Shown piece by piece: positions 10,701-22,135 of a stretch of 64,000 nucleotides of DNA (position 1 is the stretch's first letter; each line of letters begins with the position of its first letter). The notes below the pieces were generated by a model. That model made no database searches, was not told the origin of the DNA, and worked only from the letters and a program-made list of their open reading frames with translations. A program made the position numbers and the translations under genes. This DNA comes from Dryocosmus kuriphilus (taxonomy: Eukaryota > Arthropoda > Insecta > Hymenoptera > Cynipidae): the NCBI GenBank assembly GCA_038277395.1, contig CM076196.1, positions 96,726,385 to 96,790,384 on the forward strand. Reading direction: 5' to 3'.

Positions 10701-10734
10701 AGCTAGAAAAGACCACCGATTTTGTTTGAATTAC

Positions 10735-11095
10735 TTAAAATATAATAGTCATTATTAAAAAAAAAATTAAATTATTTCCTACACTTCGTAGAAGTTCTCA
10801 AATTTCAAGAACTTCCGTAAAATTGGAAAGATTTATGGATATCAAAAAATTTTCGAAATTCCTAAAATTCCCTACGATATACAAATATTCATACTTAAAT
10901 AATTTAAATTATTAGAATTTAATTACTCATATTAAAATAATTTAAACTATTAAAACTTAAATATATACTCAAATAATTCAAATTATCAAAATCTAAATAC
11001 ACAAAATATTCAAATATTTAAATATCCATATTCAAATGATTCAAATTATCAAAATTTAAATATGCAAAACATTGAAATATTTAAAACCTCCGGAA
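10735..11095. repeat. AT-rich degenerate tandem repeat
   Basis: About 360 bases of A/T-rich DNA between the basic fragment and the LINE endonuclease. From about 10,900, a unit of roughly 60-65 bases containing AATTCAAATTATCAAAAT followed by AAATATTTAAAT recurs (clearest near 10,976 and 11,039). It has no coding potential. Confidence 0.6.
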
Positions 11096-11104
11096 AAGTT
11101 TGAA

Positions 11105-12760
11105 GCAATGAGTGAAGACTGGGTGTTTCGAGTGCTCGAGGTGTGAATGATTACAGAATGAGAGAATTGCTCAATAGGATGCGTATGAACAAGTCAGATG
11201 TCTTATATGTACCTGAAACGAAGAAGCAAGGATGTGAAATAGTGAATATAGGAAACTGCGGAATCACACTTTGCTCAGGGAATGTTTCGAATGCTAGTCA
11301 ACTTGTGGGATTGATTATTATGAATGAGAAACAAAAATAACATATCAAAAAGTATAAATGTGTATCTCCCAGATTATTGTGAGGTAGCATGAAAGTGTGA
11401 ATCAGAAGACTATTTATTATAGCATGCTACGCTCCAGTTGATGGCGAAACCAATGAAGTAAAGGATGCCTTCTGGGAGTCGTTGAATGATATCTTAATTA
11501 CTAGTGATACTGGGGAAAGAATCATTATGCTCGAAGAAATGAATGGCTAGGTTGGCGTGCAACGCAAGAGCGCAGACAGGGCACTTGATCATTTCGGAGA
11601 CCCAAAAACAAATGGAAACTGGCAAAAATTGATTATCTTATGCTTAGAAAAAAGCTTGTACATTAAAAATAATTGGTTCAAGTATAAAACGATTCACAGG
11701 TATACGTGGTCTAGAGGCAAAAGTCGCAGTATGATCGACTTTATTGTAGCGGATGAGAGATTGAAAGGTCTAGTAAGAGATACAAGTAATGAGAGGTCCT
11801 GAATGTGGAAAGATTATCCTGACGCAAGGATAGAGGATAAGAAAAATAAAGACAGCAAAACAATCGCAAATCAAGATAGGGAACTTGCAGAACTCAGAAA
11901 CATGAATAGAATATCGTGATAAACTAAGAGTCTATTTACATTAAAACAGTAAAAACTGGAATACGGAATTTGACAATAAAAATGTAGACAGCGTATTAAG
12001 GGTATTACGAGTTATCATCTTCAAGAGGGCATCTGAAGTGTGTAGAACTGTGACTGTAGGAAGAATGAATGGGGATGCTTGGTGGAATGATGAAATCCGC
12101 GTTGCTAAAACTAGACTGGACTAGACTAGACTAAAGAGTCGATTATAGGGACAAGAAGACAGAAAAATGCAAAATGTTTTCGAAGGAAATAAGAAGCTAT
12201 TCTGGAAGTGGGTAACGAAAACTAGGAAAGGAAGTAGTGGTGCTAAGTTTTTTGGAATTAAGAATGCTTATGACGATATGGTGTGGGATACGGACGAAGT
12301 GAAAGACTGTTTTAGAGCTTTTTTCTAGAAATTCTATGGAGGTGAAGATATAGAGCATAACAACTGCGATAAAAAAGAGGATACATTAGTACATTGTTTT
12401 GAATGTGATGAAGTTGGATTTATCGTGTTCAGAATTAAGGTGGTAATTAAGAATTTGAAGAATGGTAAGGCTGCTGGTGTAGATGGAAATACGTCTGAAA
12501 TGCCTAAAAACGGTGAAGAATAGATGTTTTTGTGATTCAGCGAGTTGATGAACATGTGTGTTATGAACAGAGAAGTTCCGAATGATTGGAGAAAAGCTGT
12601 AATCGTTCCACTATACAAGGGAAAAGGAAATAAGGTTGACTGCGCAGATCAGATATTTAGCTTGCGGCAGATCACAGAAAAAAATTTGAGAGTAAACGAG
12701 AAAATTTTCTGCGCGTTCATTGACCTAGAAAGAGTTTTGGCAAGGTAGATACAGTTAAAC
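11105..12760 (+). pseudogene. non-LTR retrotransposon (APE endonuclease plus partial RT)
   Basis: Broken plus-strand frames give the endonuclease (11,143-11,802: SDVLYVPETKKQG, ACYAPVDGETNE, LEEMNG, IHRYTWSRGKSRSMIDFIV). They then give the N-terminal part of reverse transcriptase (12,420-12,640: LKNGKAAGVDGN, VPNDWRKAVIVPLYKGKGN). The text jumps from KVDC to DQIFSLRQITEKN, so a block of RT fingers is missing, and ends near IFCAFIDLERVLA at 12,748. The catalytic YxDD region is absent because a MITE begins at 12,776 and no RT resumes after it. Several stops confirm it is dead. The clade was not determined. Confidence 0.8.
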
Positions 12761-12775
12761 TTTGGGAAATATATA

Positions 12776-13302
12776 CAGGGGGTGTTTCTCGAGTTATGTA
12801 AGAAATTGAAACCACAAATACTAGAGCTAAAACTGAATCGAAAACTTCAATGAGAAAATGTTGAAGAATGCGTAGTTTTTTTAACTACAGAACTACTAAG
12901 TTCACCAATCAGGAGCAAGGCTTGGAACGCCGAAAATCCATGACACGATGTGTGAATGTATGCGCGAACTGGTATTGTTGAGTAATCGTTCATTCGTTTG
13001 CACATTCACGCTGATTCTGGAAACCGCTCAGAGTGAAAATAGCCGATAATATTTTTGATAGCCAAATAGGCTGAATGTGCAAACGAATGAACGATTACCC
13101 AACAATATCGGCTCACACATACATTCCTACATGGGGGTCACGCATTTTCGGCGTTCCAAATCTTGCTCTTGATTGGTCAACTTAGTAGCTCTGTAGTTCA
13201 AAAACTACGTGTTTCTAAACATTTTTTCATTGAAATTTTCGATTCAGTTTTAGCTCTAGTATTTGTGGCTTCAATTTCCTACATGACTCAAGAAACATGC
13301 AC
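12776..13302. mobile_element. MITE with long terminal inverted repeats
   Basis: About 527 bp without coding capacity. The ends are inverted copies: TTTCTCGAGTTATGTAAG on the left pairs with TTTCTTGAGTCATGTAGG on the right (minus). Matches continue inwards through CACAAATACTAGAGCTAAAA and on past GGAACGCCGAAAAT, so the arms exceed 200 bp. It interrupts the LINE RT. The right end borders a (CA)n/(TA)n tract, which hides any target duplication. Confidence 0.8.
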
Positions 13303-13499
13303 ACACATACATACATATATATATATATATCATATTTCGAGCAGTGGATGACACACACAACTTCACAAACGTTCACGGAAATAAACGACACGATAGAGAA
13401 AACAACAATAATAATAACAATAACAACAACAAGAAATTATAGAAACTATTTACAAATCAATAAAGCAAAACAAACAAGCAGCTAAAATGGAGTAAAATT
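13303..13499. other. (CA)n/(TA)n tract and unassigned AT-rich sequence
   Basis: A short ACACACATACATA run passes into (TA)n at about 13,313-13,330. An A-rich stretch with AATAATAACAATAACAACAAC follows. There is no gene. LINE sequence does not resume after the MITE. Confidence 0.6.
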
Positions 13500-13589
13500 A
13501 ACTGCCAAAAAGTAAAAATGCATAACGTGGCGTTTCCAACCCTCACCCGTGTACGCGGATCGCCTTGATTAAAGAAGACGATTAGCTGC

Positions 13590-14340
13590 TATCATTGTTA
13601 ATACCCAGAAAACGCCGAACGATGCGGCAGGTGTTCCGCAGTATCGCCTTCTGTATAAGATATAAAAATTTTCAACTCCTAGTTCTTCCAAGTGCTGGAT
13701 GCTTCTCGCTTGTGCACTTCCTGTGGAGGAGACTACGACGGGGGAAAAGTGAACTTGTTCACCCTCTACACGGCCATGATCTCCCGCCTCAACTTCGCAT
13801 ATTTCTGCATCTTCTTAGTATATTGAAGCTGAATGTTGTTGTTTAAGGAAACACTGATGTCAATAATTTTGACATGTTTATCGCGTTTGTTCCACCAGAG
13901 GACGTCCAGTCGATTATGCCTGACCAGGTGGTCTGTGAGGATTGTCCTGTACCATTAGAAGAGATGATGCTCGTTCTCTAATACTCTTACCGGCGATTGT
14001 TTTTTGAAATAAGGCTTACTTTCCTCTAGTAAACGAAGATTTATGGCAATCTGTTGGTGGATAATCTCAGCAGCATCATTGTGTATACGGGTATATTCTT
14101 GCGAAGCAACCAGCGTACAGCCATCAATAATGTGCTCGATTGTCTCATTTGGATTTCCAAAGAGGCGGCGCTTATCAATAGCTGCCTCAATATTGAGGAC
14201 GTGCTTTTGTCAGTTCCTCGTATTCATTACTCCATCCTGGATAGCCGTAACGAACTCCTCAGCTTCCGGAAACAGCTCTCCCCGCTTCAGCCAAAGGTTT
14301 GAAGCATCGTTATCCACCCATAGAAGGTCTAGTGTTTGAG
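13590..14340 (-). pseudogene. C-terminal endonuclease-like region of R4-like LINE A
   Basis: In broken minus-strand frames I read RIHNDAAEIIHQQ, then RHNRLDVLWWNKRDKHVKIIDIS and QLQYTKKMQKYAKLRREI. This pattern (a D-x-WW segment, then V-IIDIS, then K-x3-KY-x-L) is that of the restriction-like endonuclease domains after RT in R2/R4-type LINEs. The preceding Cys-His finger is better kept in the sister copy at 27,800-28,201 (CRLCG...EHIIDSC). The domain would cut the target site for primed reverse transcription. Confidence 0.65.
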
Positions 14341-14458
14341 GGTGCTTTCCATGGAACTTCTTGCCTCGCTATTGAGCATTAAGATGTTCAACAGTTAGAT
14401 GCCCGATGTTGTGGTAATCAGAAGCTGCAAGTTTCAGAGGAGTGTACAGGTCCTTTCG

Positions 14459-14957
14459 TCATGCATCCGATGTTCGGACATTTTCATGCGAATGATTCTG
14501 CTTAGAGTCTCGAGGGTCCCCTTTAGACCATAATATTAACCCAAAGGAGTGTAATAGGAGAGGATTAGCATAGGTTTTAACTACCTTGGTGATGTTTTTA
14601 GCACTGAAACCGGTAGACATGATCGAATTCAGTCGTCCCGAAAAGGAAGTCTTAAGTGCCTCTTTTATTCCATACTGGAGTGGTCCCCTTCCCTGCAATA
14701 CACCGAGGTATCTATACGACTCCCCAATAATCATCGTCTCTATCAGATCTGATCATCCGCTTCCAGTCAGGTGTTCATCTCTCCACGGATAAATGCAGCT
14801 TCCTGCATTTATCCAGGCCAAGGCTTATCCTGATGTCATTGGAAAACTGCAGTAAGATGTTGAGAGAACTTTGTAGTTTGGACTTTGAGCCAGCATAAAC
14901 CTTTAGGTCACCCATATAAAGAAGGTGAGTGAGCTGAGATTCAGCCACTCCCGCCAT
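14459..14957 (-). pseudogene. RT active-site region and thumb of R4-like LINE A (YMGD lesion)
   Basis: The frame 14,957-14,775 reads ...QLTHLLYMGDLKVYAGS. The expected RT motif at this position is YMDD, so the first catalytic Asp is replaced by Gly; LINE B at 20,998-21,222 keeps YMDD. The frame then gives ISLGLDKCRKLHLS, typical of the next RT block. The frame 14,734-14,459 holds the thumb (ESYRYLGVLQG, then NPLLLHSFGLILWSKGD). Frame changes separate the parts. Confidence 0.8.
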
Positions 14958-15109
14958 AATGTTAAACCCGTACGACGTGTTGTTGAGGGTCCTACTTAAA
15001 GGGTTCAGGGCTAAACAGAACCATAATGAACTGAAACAGTCGCCTCAGAAGAAGCCTCGTTTATTTGGCAAGGATTGATTGTCCCTCGCCGCTCCACGAC
15101 TAAAACATC

Positions 15110-15691
15110 TGATCCTTGTGCACCGTGTGCTCATTGCGTGATCCACTCAAGCAAATGTTCGTGGGGCACCGAGGGAAAAGCTTGTTTATAGTCAATATAG
15201 GCCATGTGCAATTTGCCTTGGTGGTGCTTCGCTTGCAGCACGACCGCAGTGTCAATTGTGACCAAGTCCTTGCAACCACGGGAGCCCCGACAGCAACCTT
15301 TTTGTTCTCCTGTGAGAACGTTGCTCTCCGCACAATTTTTATAGATGTCTTTCGATATAATGGCCGTGAGAAACTTGTAGAGAGTGGAAAGACAGCCAAC
15401 TGGTCGATAGTCCCTAGGACTATTAGGATCTGGTTTCTTAGGTATCATATACTTGACTCCCTCTGTCATGAAGGAGGGCATAAGTTCCGGATTCTCTAAG
15501 ATGGCCTGAAGAGCGCCCAGAGAGGCGGGGTGCATAGTCATCAGATCTTTGCACCAGAAACTGTGTACCCCGTCTGGACCAGGCGCCTTCCAGTTCTTAA
15601 CCCTCTTTAGGATGCGAGTTACCTCAGAAGCTGTGTTAGATAGGATTATCCATCGCTGACAGTTCTGAAACTCTCTCCTTTTCAAGGTCAA
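15110..15691 (-). pseudogene. RT fingers and palm of R4-like LINE A
   Basis: A 186-residue minus-strand frame from 15,691 with RT blocks in order: NWKAPGPDGVHSFWCKDL, GVKYMIPKKPDPNSPRDYRP, CLSTLYKFLTAIIS, LTGEQKGCCRGSRGCKDLV and MAYIDYKQAFPSVPHEHL. The first catalytic Asp (IDYKQAF) is present. The EQKGC-x-GS-GCKD block is characteristic of R4-like LINEs as I recall them. The frame ends at 15,131, and the QGDSLSP-type region that should follow is scrambled near 15,000-15,100. Confidence 0.82.
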
Positions 15692-16255
15692 GCCACGGCG
15701 TGTCTAAGTTACTCGACACATGACTACCCCAGATATCTGACCAATATCTAGTCATCTCTTCAGCACTCGGGGTTTCACTGGTAGTATTGATTTCCCAATC
15801 AGAAGGTTTACAGTAGAACTATTTTTCATTTTGTAGAAAGGTCTTGTTGTCATTACTTATCGCGGCAGACCACTTGAAGCATCGCAGACGCGCTGACAAG
15901 ATAATGAGCCTCTGTCTAAGGTAGTCAAGAACTTCTTCTAATTCCTTAGATATTCTTGAGCGGATGATAAGTGGACGAAGAATTTCCTCTACGTGACGAC
16001 TCAGTTTCTGTGATCGATTACTCTTTCGAAATTGTTACAACCAACCAAGTTTGGCTCTTATTTTTCTGACCTCGCTTTGAAGCTTCAACTTCCATGAAGG
16101 ATCTGAATTACTCCTAGGGAAGTAAATGTTCTTTCCCCGTGACTTGATTTTGATGCTCATGATTCTGGCACACGCGATCGCAGCGCAATCTGCAAGAGTC
16201 TGTAACTGCTACCAGCTCATGTCTTGACGCAGTTACAGAGGGAGTATGTCATTGT

Positions 16256-17171
16256 TCAAGCTTCTTCTTCTTCTCGTTGTTCCTGTTTCGTAAACTCTAT
16301 GATGGCATCAGTGAAGTACCCTAGGAGACGCAAGCTGTCTTCATTGAGATTTTCTGTGGGGTCCGTAGGGGCTTGGTCCGGCGGATGGAGGTTTGATGAC
16401 TGCCGACTATGTGACAATCTACGTCCTACATCCCCCGGCACAGCCCCCAGTCGTTTTGAGCGTCTCGTATATCAGGCAGAAACTCTTCCTCGACCGCTTC
16501 CGTGGGGTTCGTTTCGGGGAGTGCAAGTTTGTGTTGCACTCGCCTCTTGATATTTTCAATTGCGACCGCGCAAAGGAGTTTACGTCGCCGAAAGGAGCGG
16601 AATTGTTCAGCTAGGAGTTGTGGAGTCACCCTCGAAGCCAATTCCGGATGTAGGCCTATGAAGAGACGATGCTGTTCGTCCATCAAGAACCCCCCTCGGA
16701 AAAAAATCTCAAAGTGACATCTGACCACATCCTTGTTCATGGTATTCCATGATCCCCGCTTCCTGGACTGTATGCCCACCTGTTGTTGCTGGAGTGCGGT
16801 CTCAACCTCGGATCTAATTCGGCTTATTGTTCTTCTACGGAGGAGATTCTCTTGAGTTATCAACTGTATTCTCTAAGGTCACCTTCTGTTACCATCGGTA
16901 ATTCCGGAAATTTTGCCACAAATTTTCGGCGAAAGGCCATCCCGTCCTGTTAAGTGGTGGTCACACCTATATCATTTTCAAGTTGACAGCGCATCAAGTA
17001 CTTATCATGTTGAGGTTGAAAATGGATGGGCTGCTGCGGCATTCCTGGTGAAGTGGTCGGACCTTCATTGTCTTTCGAAGCATTATCAGCAGTTATGCCC
17101 GGCGATATGGCACTAACCGCCTTTTGTCGGTGCTCTGGCTGGACAGAATTTTCTTTCGGTGACACGGTCAT
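16256..17171 (-). pseudogene. N-terminal region of R4-like LINE A
   Basis: Three minus-strand frames (17,171-16,950; 16,863-16,426; 16,441-16,256) form a charged, Gln/Arg-rich region upstream of RT, with ISRIRSEVETALQQQQV, LASRVTPQLLAEQFRSF and a final Glu-rich run (QEQREEEEA). I recognise no zinc finger or Myb motif with certainty. It is assigned to the LINE only by position and orientation. The stretch 15,700-16,255 continues it in short broken frames. Confidence 0.5.
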
Positions 17172-17640
17172 AGCTGTCTGTCCATCATGAAACTCGCCGT
17201 TGTCAGGCCGAGTGTTTTCACCAGTAGCGGTTTTATCAGGGGGGACCCGACGATCTTCGGGGGTAGCGACGACTGCTTCGTAAAGTTCTTAAAATTTTCC
17301 AAAAGGGTTTTTGTTAGTTAGGGAAAGGATGGTCCGCCCTTGCAGAGCCCCGCATGCGTCGGTAAGGTGTAAATACTTTAGGAGGCGACCTGGTATCCTA
17401 GAGACACCGTTTAGGACACCACATCCCTGGTGCCATGCAGCCCTGAGCACGATGGTTCACGCCTATGGCTTGATGATTTTTCCTTTGGGACCATTCCTGG
17501 ATCATTTTCCGCCACTATTTATTGAATTTTGTAGCGATATTCAGCAGAAACCCTCGGTACAGGGACTCTGTATCCGCAACCCGAGAACGCGCCTAGTGGC
17601 CTGGTCAAAGGCCCTATCTTAATAAACCCCGATGCCGGGT

Positions 17641-17700
17641 CATTATTATTATTATAATTATTATTTTTTATTATTATTATTACTTTTTAATAATAATATT
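17641..17700. repeat. (ATT)n-rich tract at the 5' end of R4-like LINE A
   Basis: An imperfect ATT/TTA array follows the last recognisable LINE bases (GATGCCGGGTC). Members of the Dong group are known to insert into TAA-type repeats, which would explain the position. It is followed by about 180 bp of AT-rich DNA without features. Confidence 0.75.
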
Positions 17701-17879
17701 ACATCTCATACAAAAGTCGATACTGCTGAACACTTGGCGCATCATTCGAAGTTTTTTGGGCGTTGGAAAGTAATACTAATATTACAATTATGTAGTAACT
17801 AATATTACAAATATTACTATTATTACGAATTATACTATATTTGAAAAGAATACTAATACTACTATTACGTGAGATTACA

Positions 17880-18110
17880 TATTACAAGGCACACTGTTGA
17901 TGGTCCAGATCAAGTGACCCAAGAAGTACACTGCCTTTTGCATATGGCTTGCGATGTTCGGAGGTTGATTTTGACAAGCCAGGATCTTTTTTAGTTGCCT
18001 TAAGAAGGAAACCTTCATACCTCCAAGGCAGCCAATAATGAGAACTGCAAAATGGACTTTGCATCCAGAATACGTCCTACCCAATTCAAAAAGCTGATCT
18101 TGATATTTTG
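17880..18110 (-). pseudogene. 3'-end fragment of R4-like LINE family B
   Basis: The minus-strand frame from 18,084 reads CKVHFAVLIIGCLGGMKVSF, then LRQLKKILACQ and SHMQKAVYFLGHL. This is the usual end of the R4-type endonuclease region (a VIG-LGG segment, then MQKAVLLG). The same sequence recurs in the same orientation at about 19,735-19,930, as the 3' end of the fuller family B copy. Only the 3' end is present here. Confidence 0.72.
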
Positions 18111-18119
18111 TCCGCTTTC

Positions 18120-18122
<3 letters not shown>

Positions 18123-18158
<36 letters not shown>
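18123..18158. repeat. (CT)n microsatellite
   Basis: Uninterrupted CT repeat of about 36 bases at the junction between the minus-strand fragment (17,880-18,110) and the plus-strand fragment (18,190-19,402) of LINE family B. Confidence 0.95.
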
Positions 18159-18160
<2 letters not shown>

Positions 18161-18189
18161 TCCTTTCTCTTCTACTCCTCTTTCTTTCT

Positions 18190-19402
18190 GGGAAGAAAGG
18201 CTAGTAGGAGGATTCTCGTGTGACGATCTAGATATTCAGCTTATAGACGGAAATACCCTTCAGCATCTTGGTAATGGAGAGACATACGCTTGTCTTGGTA
18301 TTCCGCAAGCGGAAACCCAAGATGTGCATGTGGTAAAAGTGACTCTCCAAAAAAGGTATCGTCAAATTCTCAGAAAAATTTGGGCTTCTGAGTTATCTGG
18401 GAAAAATAAGATCCAGGCGAAAAATATGCTTTCTGTTCCCATACTTCTACACACGTTTGGGGCAATAAAGTGGAACGTCGATGAGTTGAAGGACATTGAC
18501 CAAAAAACGCGTAAAGTGATGACAATCCATCAAAGCCATCTTCCTAGATCTTCCGTACCTCGAATATACCTTCCGGGAGATCAAGGAAGAAGAGGACTAT
18601 TGAATTTGAAGTGTTTCATTGGAGAAATGTCTTGGCAACAGCTTGGTCAATTGTAAATAGCACAGATCCTCTTATGCCACTTGTACGCCAGCATGAATTC
18701 ACTAGGATTGCGTCACTTCTGTACAATGCCGCAGACAGGGCAGCAGAGGAGCTCGGTCTCCGGTTTGATTCCGGCGACAATACGTGTGTCCTAGCAGCGC
18801 TGTCACCTTCGGTGCTCAAAAGCCGTGTGAAGGAAGCAGGACACTCGCTTCTACTGAAGGAGCATGTCGGCAAGCCACTTCACGGTCAGTTCTACGCTGT
18901 AGTACGTAGAGAAGAACTATCGAGGGGCTTGTTTAACATGTTTCTCAAGTCTGCTGGACTAAGATCGGAGACCGAGGGATTCCTTTTTGTATTTCAGGAT
19001 GGGGTTATCGACACCTTGATTTACCGCGATAGTGTGATGAATATACCTGTCGGCGATACCAACTGCCGAGCATGCGAATAAGGGCCAGAAACTCTCGGGC
19101 ATATCCTGAGTGAATGCTCAAAACATGCGCGTTACGGGTACATTGAGAGGCACAGTGCGGCTCTAAAAGTGCTGTATTACCATCTTCGGCACTTCTATGG
19201 TGTCGATGGAACACCCGTTTTGCCATTCACCCAGGGGATCTGGAGTCCGTCGTAGAAAATAACCAGTGTAAGATCTATTGGAACTTCTCGCTCTCCACTA
19301 CTCACCATATCAGTGCGACGAAGCCTGATATTGTCCTCCATGACCTGAAGACTAAAGTAATTCATGTGATTGAGTTTTCGGCGCCAGCTGATTGTAACAT
19401 AA
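18190..19402 (+). pseudogene. R4-like LINE family B fragment, thumb to endonuclease
   Basis: Plus-strand frames 18,108-18,656 and 18,611-19,081 (one shift between them) cover the post-RT region: YACLGIPQAET, ILRKIWASELSGKNKI, LLHTFGAIKWNVDELKDID, VPRIYLPGDQGRRGLLNL, and later NMFLKSAGL, FQDGVIDTLIYRDSVM, and the finger NCRACE before a stop. After the stop the text continues as GPETLGHILSECSKHARY, and near 19,310 as TKPDIVLHDLKTKVIHVIEF, the endonuclease core. It matches the minus-strand copy at 19,735-22,235, so the two are inverted neighbours. It ends in (ATT)n. Confidence 0.8.
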
Positions 19403-19409
19403 CTATTGC

Positions 19410-19410
<1 letters not shown>

Positions 19411-19446
<36 letters not shown>
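19411..19446. repeat. (ATT)n microsatellite ending LINE B fragment
   Basis: Twelve ATT units directly follow the plus-strand endonuclease fragment, which stops inside its coding region rather than at a natural 3' end. Confidence 0.95.
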
Positions 19447-19944
19447 GTTCTTATATGTGAGAGAAATTTTAGGCTTCGGAAGCTTCGATCATGGTTTCTC
19501 TAGTAGATAAACCAATCCCAAAGCAACTGAAACATATACGTCATCCACTTCTACTTCTTCTGTCCAGAAGGTAAGCAAGAGTGGGAATTTTTTGCGAGGT
19601 GACTGCGCTGAAAACTGTTATTTTTCTTTCGCACATACCGCCGATGTTCTTACGCGGCGAGCAAAGGTGTTGAAAGTGGAAAAATCACACCTTTGGATGC
19701 TTTTTTAGAGCTACCAATCTAGGCATTACATATAGTAAGGCACAATATTGGCGGACTAGATCAAGTGACCCAAGAAGTACTGCCTTTTGTATACAGCTTG
19801 CGATGTTCGATGCTTGATGTTGACAAGCCAGGATCTTTTTTAGATGGCTTGAGAAGGAAGCCTTCTTACCTCTAAGGCTATAAGGTTGACTTTGAATTCT
19901 GGATACAGCCTAACCAATTCAAAAAGCAGATATTGATATTTAGT

Positions 19945-20355
19945 CTACTCCTCTTCCCCCTTGGATGTAATATTACCATCAGCTGGGGCCGAAAACTCAA
20001 TCACATGAATGACCCTAGTCTTCAAGTCATGGAGGACAATATCGGGCTTCGTCGCACTGATACGGTGAGTAGTGGAGAACGAAAAGTTCCAGAAGATCTT
20101 ACACTGGTTATTTTCTACGACAGACTCCAAATCCCCTTGGGTGTATAGCAAAACTGGTGTTCCATCGACACCATAGAGGTGCCGAAGATGGTAATACAGC
20201 ACATTTAGAGGCGCATTGTGCCTCTCAATGTACCGATAACGCGCATATTTTGAGCATCCACTCAGAATATGTCCGAGCGTTTCTGGCCCTTGTTTGACTG
20301 ATGGGCAGTTGGTATTGCCGACAGGTATGTTCATCACACGATCGCGGTAAACCAA
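19945..20355 (-). pseudogene. endonuclease-like region of R4-like LINE B
   Basis: A 136-residue minus-strand frame. The finger reads NTNCPSV...ETLGHILSGCSKYARY, with its second Cys replaced, while the plus-strand sister has CRAC. The core ATKPDIVLHDLKTRVIHVIEF carries the PD and later acidic residues of the restriction-like fold. The frame ends in SKGEEE just before the AT-rich 3' part. Confidence 0.75.
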
Positions 20356-20997
20356 GGTGTCGATAACGCCTTCCTGACGTACAAAAAAGAATCCCTCGGT
20401 CTCCTATCTCAGTCCAGGAGACTTGAGAAACATGTTAGATAAGCCCCTCGACGGTTCTTCTCTACGTAGAACTGACCGTGAAGTGGTCTGCCGACATGCT
20501 CCTTCAGTAGAAGCGAGTATTTTGCTTCCTTCACACGGCTTTTGAGCACTGAAGATGACGGCGCTGCTAGGCCGCACGTGCTGTTGCTGGAATCAAACCG
20601 GAGACCGAGCTCCTCCGCTGCCCTGTCGCAATTCTTGTGAATTCATGTTAATGCACAAGTCGCATACGAGGACCTGTGCCATTTACAATTGAACAGGTTG
20701 TTGCCAAGACATTTATCCGATGAAGACACTCCAAACATAATAATCCTGTTCCTCCTTGACCTCGCGAAAGTTATATTCAAGGTGCGGAGGATCTAGGATG
20801 ATGCCTTCAATGGATTGTCATCATTTTACGCGTTTTTTCGGTCAATGTCCTTCAACTCATCGACGTTCCACTTTTTTGTACTAAACGTGTGTAACAGTAT
20901 GGAAACATCAAACGTATTTGGCGCCTGGATCTTATTTTCCCCAGATAACTCAGAAGCCCAAATTTTTTTCATTTGAGGATCTTTCTACTAATCTTCC

Positions 20998-21692
20998 TTA
21001 CCAGAGGTGGACGCACGCACGTTTGTCGAGACCAAAGGTCATTCCGATTGCGTGTGAGTGTTTACTTACGGTCGCTGCAAGGATGTTTAGGTCCTCTTTT
21101 GAAGAGGAAGAGGATTTAAGGTCGTCCATATATAAAAGATGGTTAACTTTATGTTCTCTTTTCTTTTGCGGGCCACATAGATGTCCACAGCGATTCTCTC
21201 GGAGCGCAATGATTAGAAGCAAGAGGGAGATTCAGAAGAGAAGCGGACTGAGATGGTCCCCCTGATAGACTCCTCTCCTGTAGGTGACACAGTTTGTGGT
21301 CATCTGTCTGTTGTCAGTTGTAACGATAAATCTTGTCCGCCACAAAGCATATATGCTTGGATATACCATCAGGCACTCAAGAAGCTTGTTATCAGCTCGT
21401 GATTCGTAGCATCAAATGCCTTGCGATAGTCTGTAGTTCTTAGGGTACGACAAGTCTCCGGTTTTTGGAATCAGTACCGTACATCCTTCCGCCAACTACT
21501 GCGGAACAGATTGTTCACCGTTAAGGAAGCAAGTGAATATACAGGCCAGATATTTGTGAGTGGCAAAAATGTCTTCCACCAAAAGTTGTTAATTTTATCT
21601 GGACCCGGCGTTGAAAAGTTCTTATTTCTAGCTACTACTTTTTTCACTTCTTCCACAGTAATTGGCGGAAACTCCTTCGCTGGATCATCCAA
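20998..21692 (-). pseudogene. reverse transcriptase of R4-like LINE B (YMDD intact)
   Basis: The frame 21,692-21,471 begins the RT (ITVEEVKKVVARNKN, STPGPDKINNFWWKTF). After shifts, around 21,290-21,230 it reads RRGVYQGDHLSPLLF. The frame 21,222-20,998 contains HLLYMDDLKSSSSSKEDLNI and MTFGLDKRACVH. Catalytic YMDD is intact, unlike family A. The middle (about 21,300-21,470) is interrupted by several stops. Confidence 0.8.
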
Positions 21693-21698
21693 ACCTTT

Positions 21699-22135
21699 TT
21701 AATGACAAAAGTTTCGAAAAAGCATTATATTTGCTGCATCTTCGTTCAGCACACAAATCTCGCTATATACCCTCTTCCAGAAGACCTCGATCTCTTCTCC
21801 ATTGGGCGGTTTTTTGACGGCGCTTGACTCATTTTTAAACATACAGGAAGTACTAGTAGCAAAGTTGGAATTTTGCTGTATCCTTTTAACCCGCTGTTCA
21901 AGCAGCTGCTTTGCTGTTACAAGAGCTGTTATTTTTTGCGTCCGGTGCTGCTTGATGGTCAGGAGCTTGCACTTGTTCAGTGTGTGACAGGTTCTCCTCA
22001 AAGTTTGAGCAAATACTCTAATATTTGGTTTGAAATTTTTGTTCGATGTTATGTGCGCGATCACACACTAAATATGCGACGCATGCCGTCTCGCCGTCTC
22101 AATTTTAGATTGAAGCTGTATAATATGTTTGCGAG
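21699..22135 (-). pseudogene. N-terminal region of R4-like LINE B
   Basis: The minus-strand frame 22,064-21,699 (121 residues) is basic and Gln-rich (RVFAQTLRRTCHTLNKCKL, LLEQRVKRIQQNS) and ends IEVFWKRVYSE, leading into RT. Coding sequence appears to continue upstream to about 22,135. The domain is not recognised; its position is that of the region preceding RT in this LINE type. Confidence 0.5.

Larger units (their letters stand above)
13500..17640 (-). mobile_element. R4/Dong-like LINE, family A, nearly full length but decayed
   Basis: Reading on the minus strand from about 17,640 to 13,500 there is an N-terminal charged region, a reverse transcriptase, a thumb/linker and a C-terminal endonuclease-like region. 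The RT segments (APGPDGVHSFWCKDL, YKFLTAIISKDIYKN, YIDYKQAFPSVPHEHLLEW) resemble the R4/Dong clade, whose members carry a restriction-like endonuclease after RT. The upstream end abuts an (ATT)n tract at 17,641. A second copy of the 3' half lies at 27,430-29,265. Many stops and shifts make it inactive. Confidence 0.8.
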
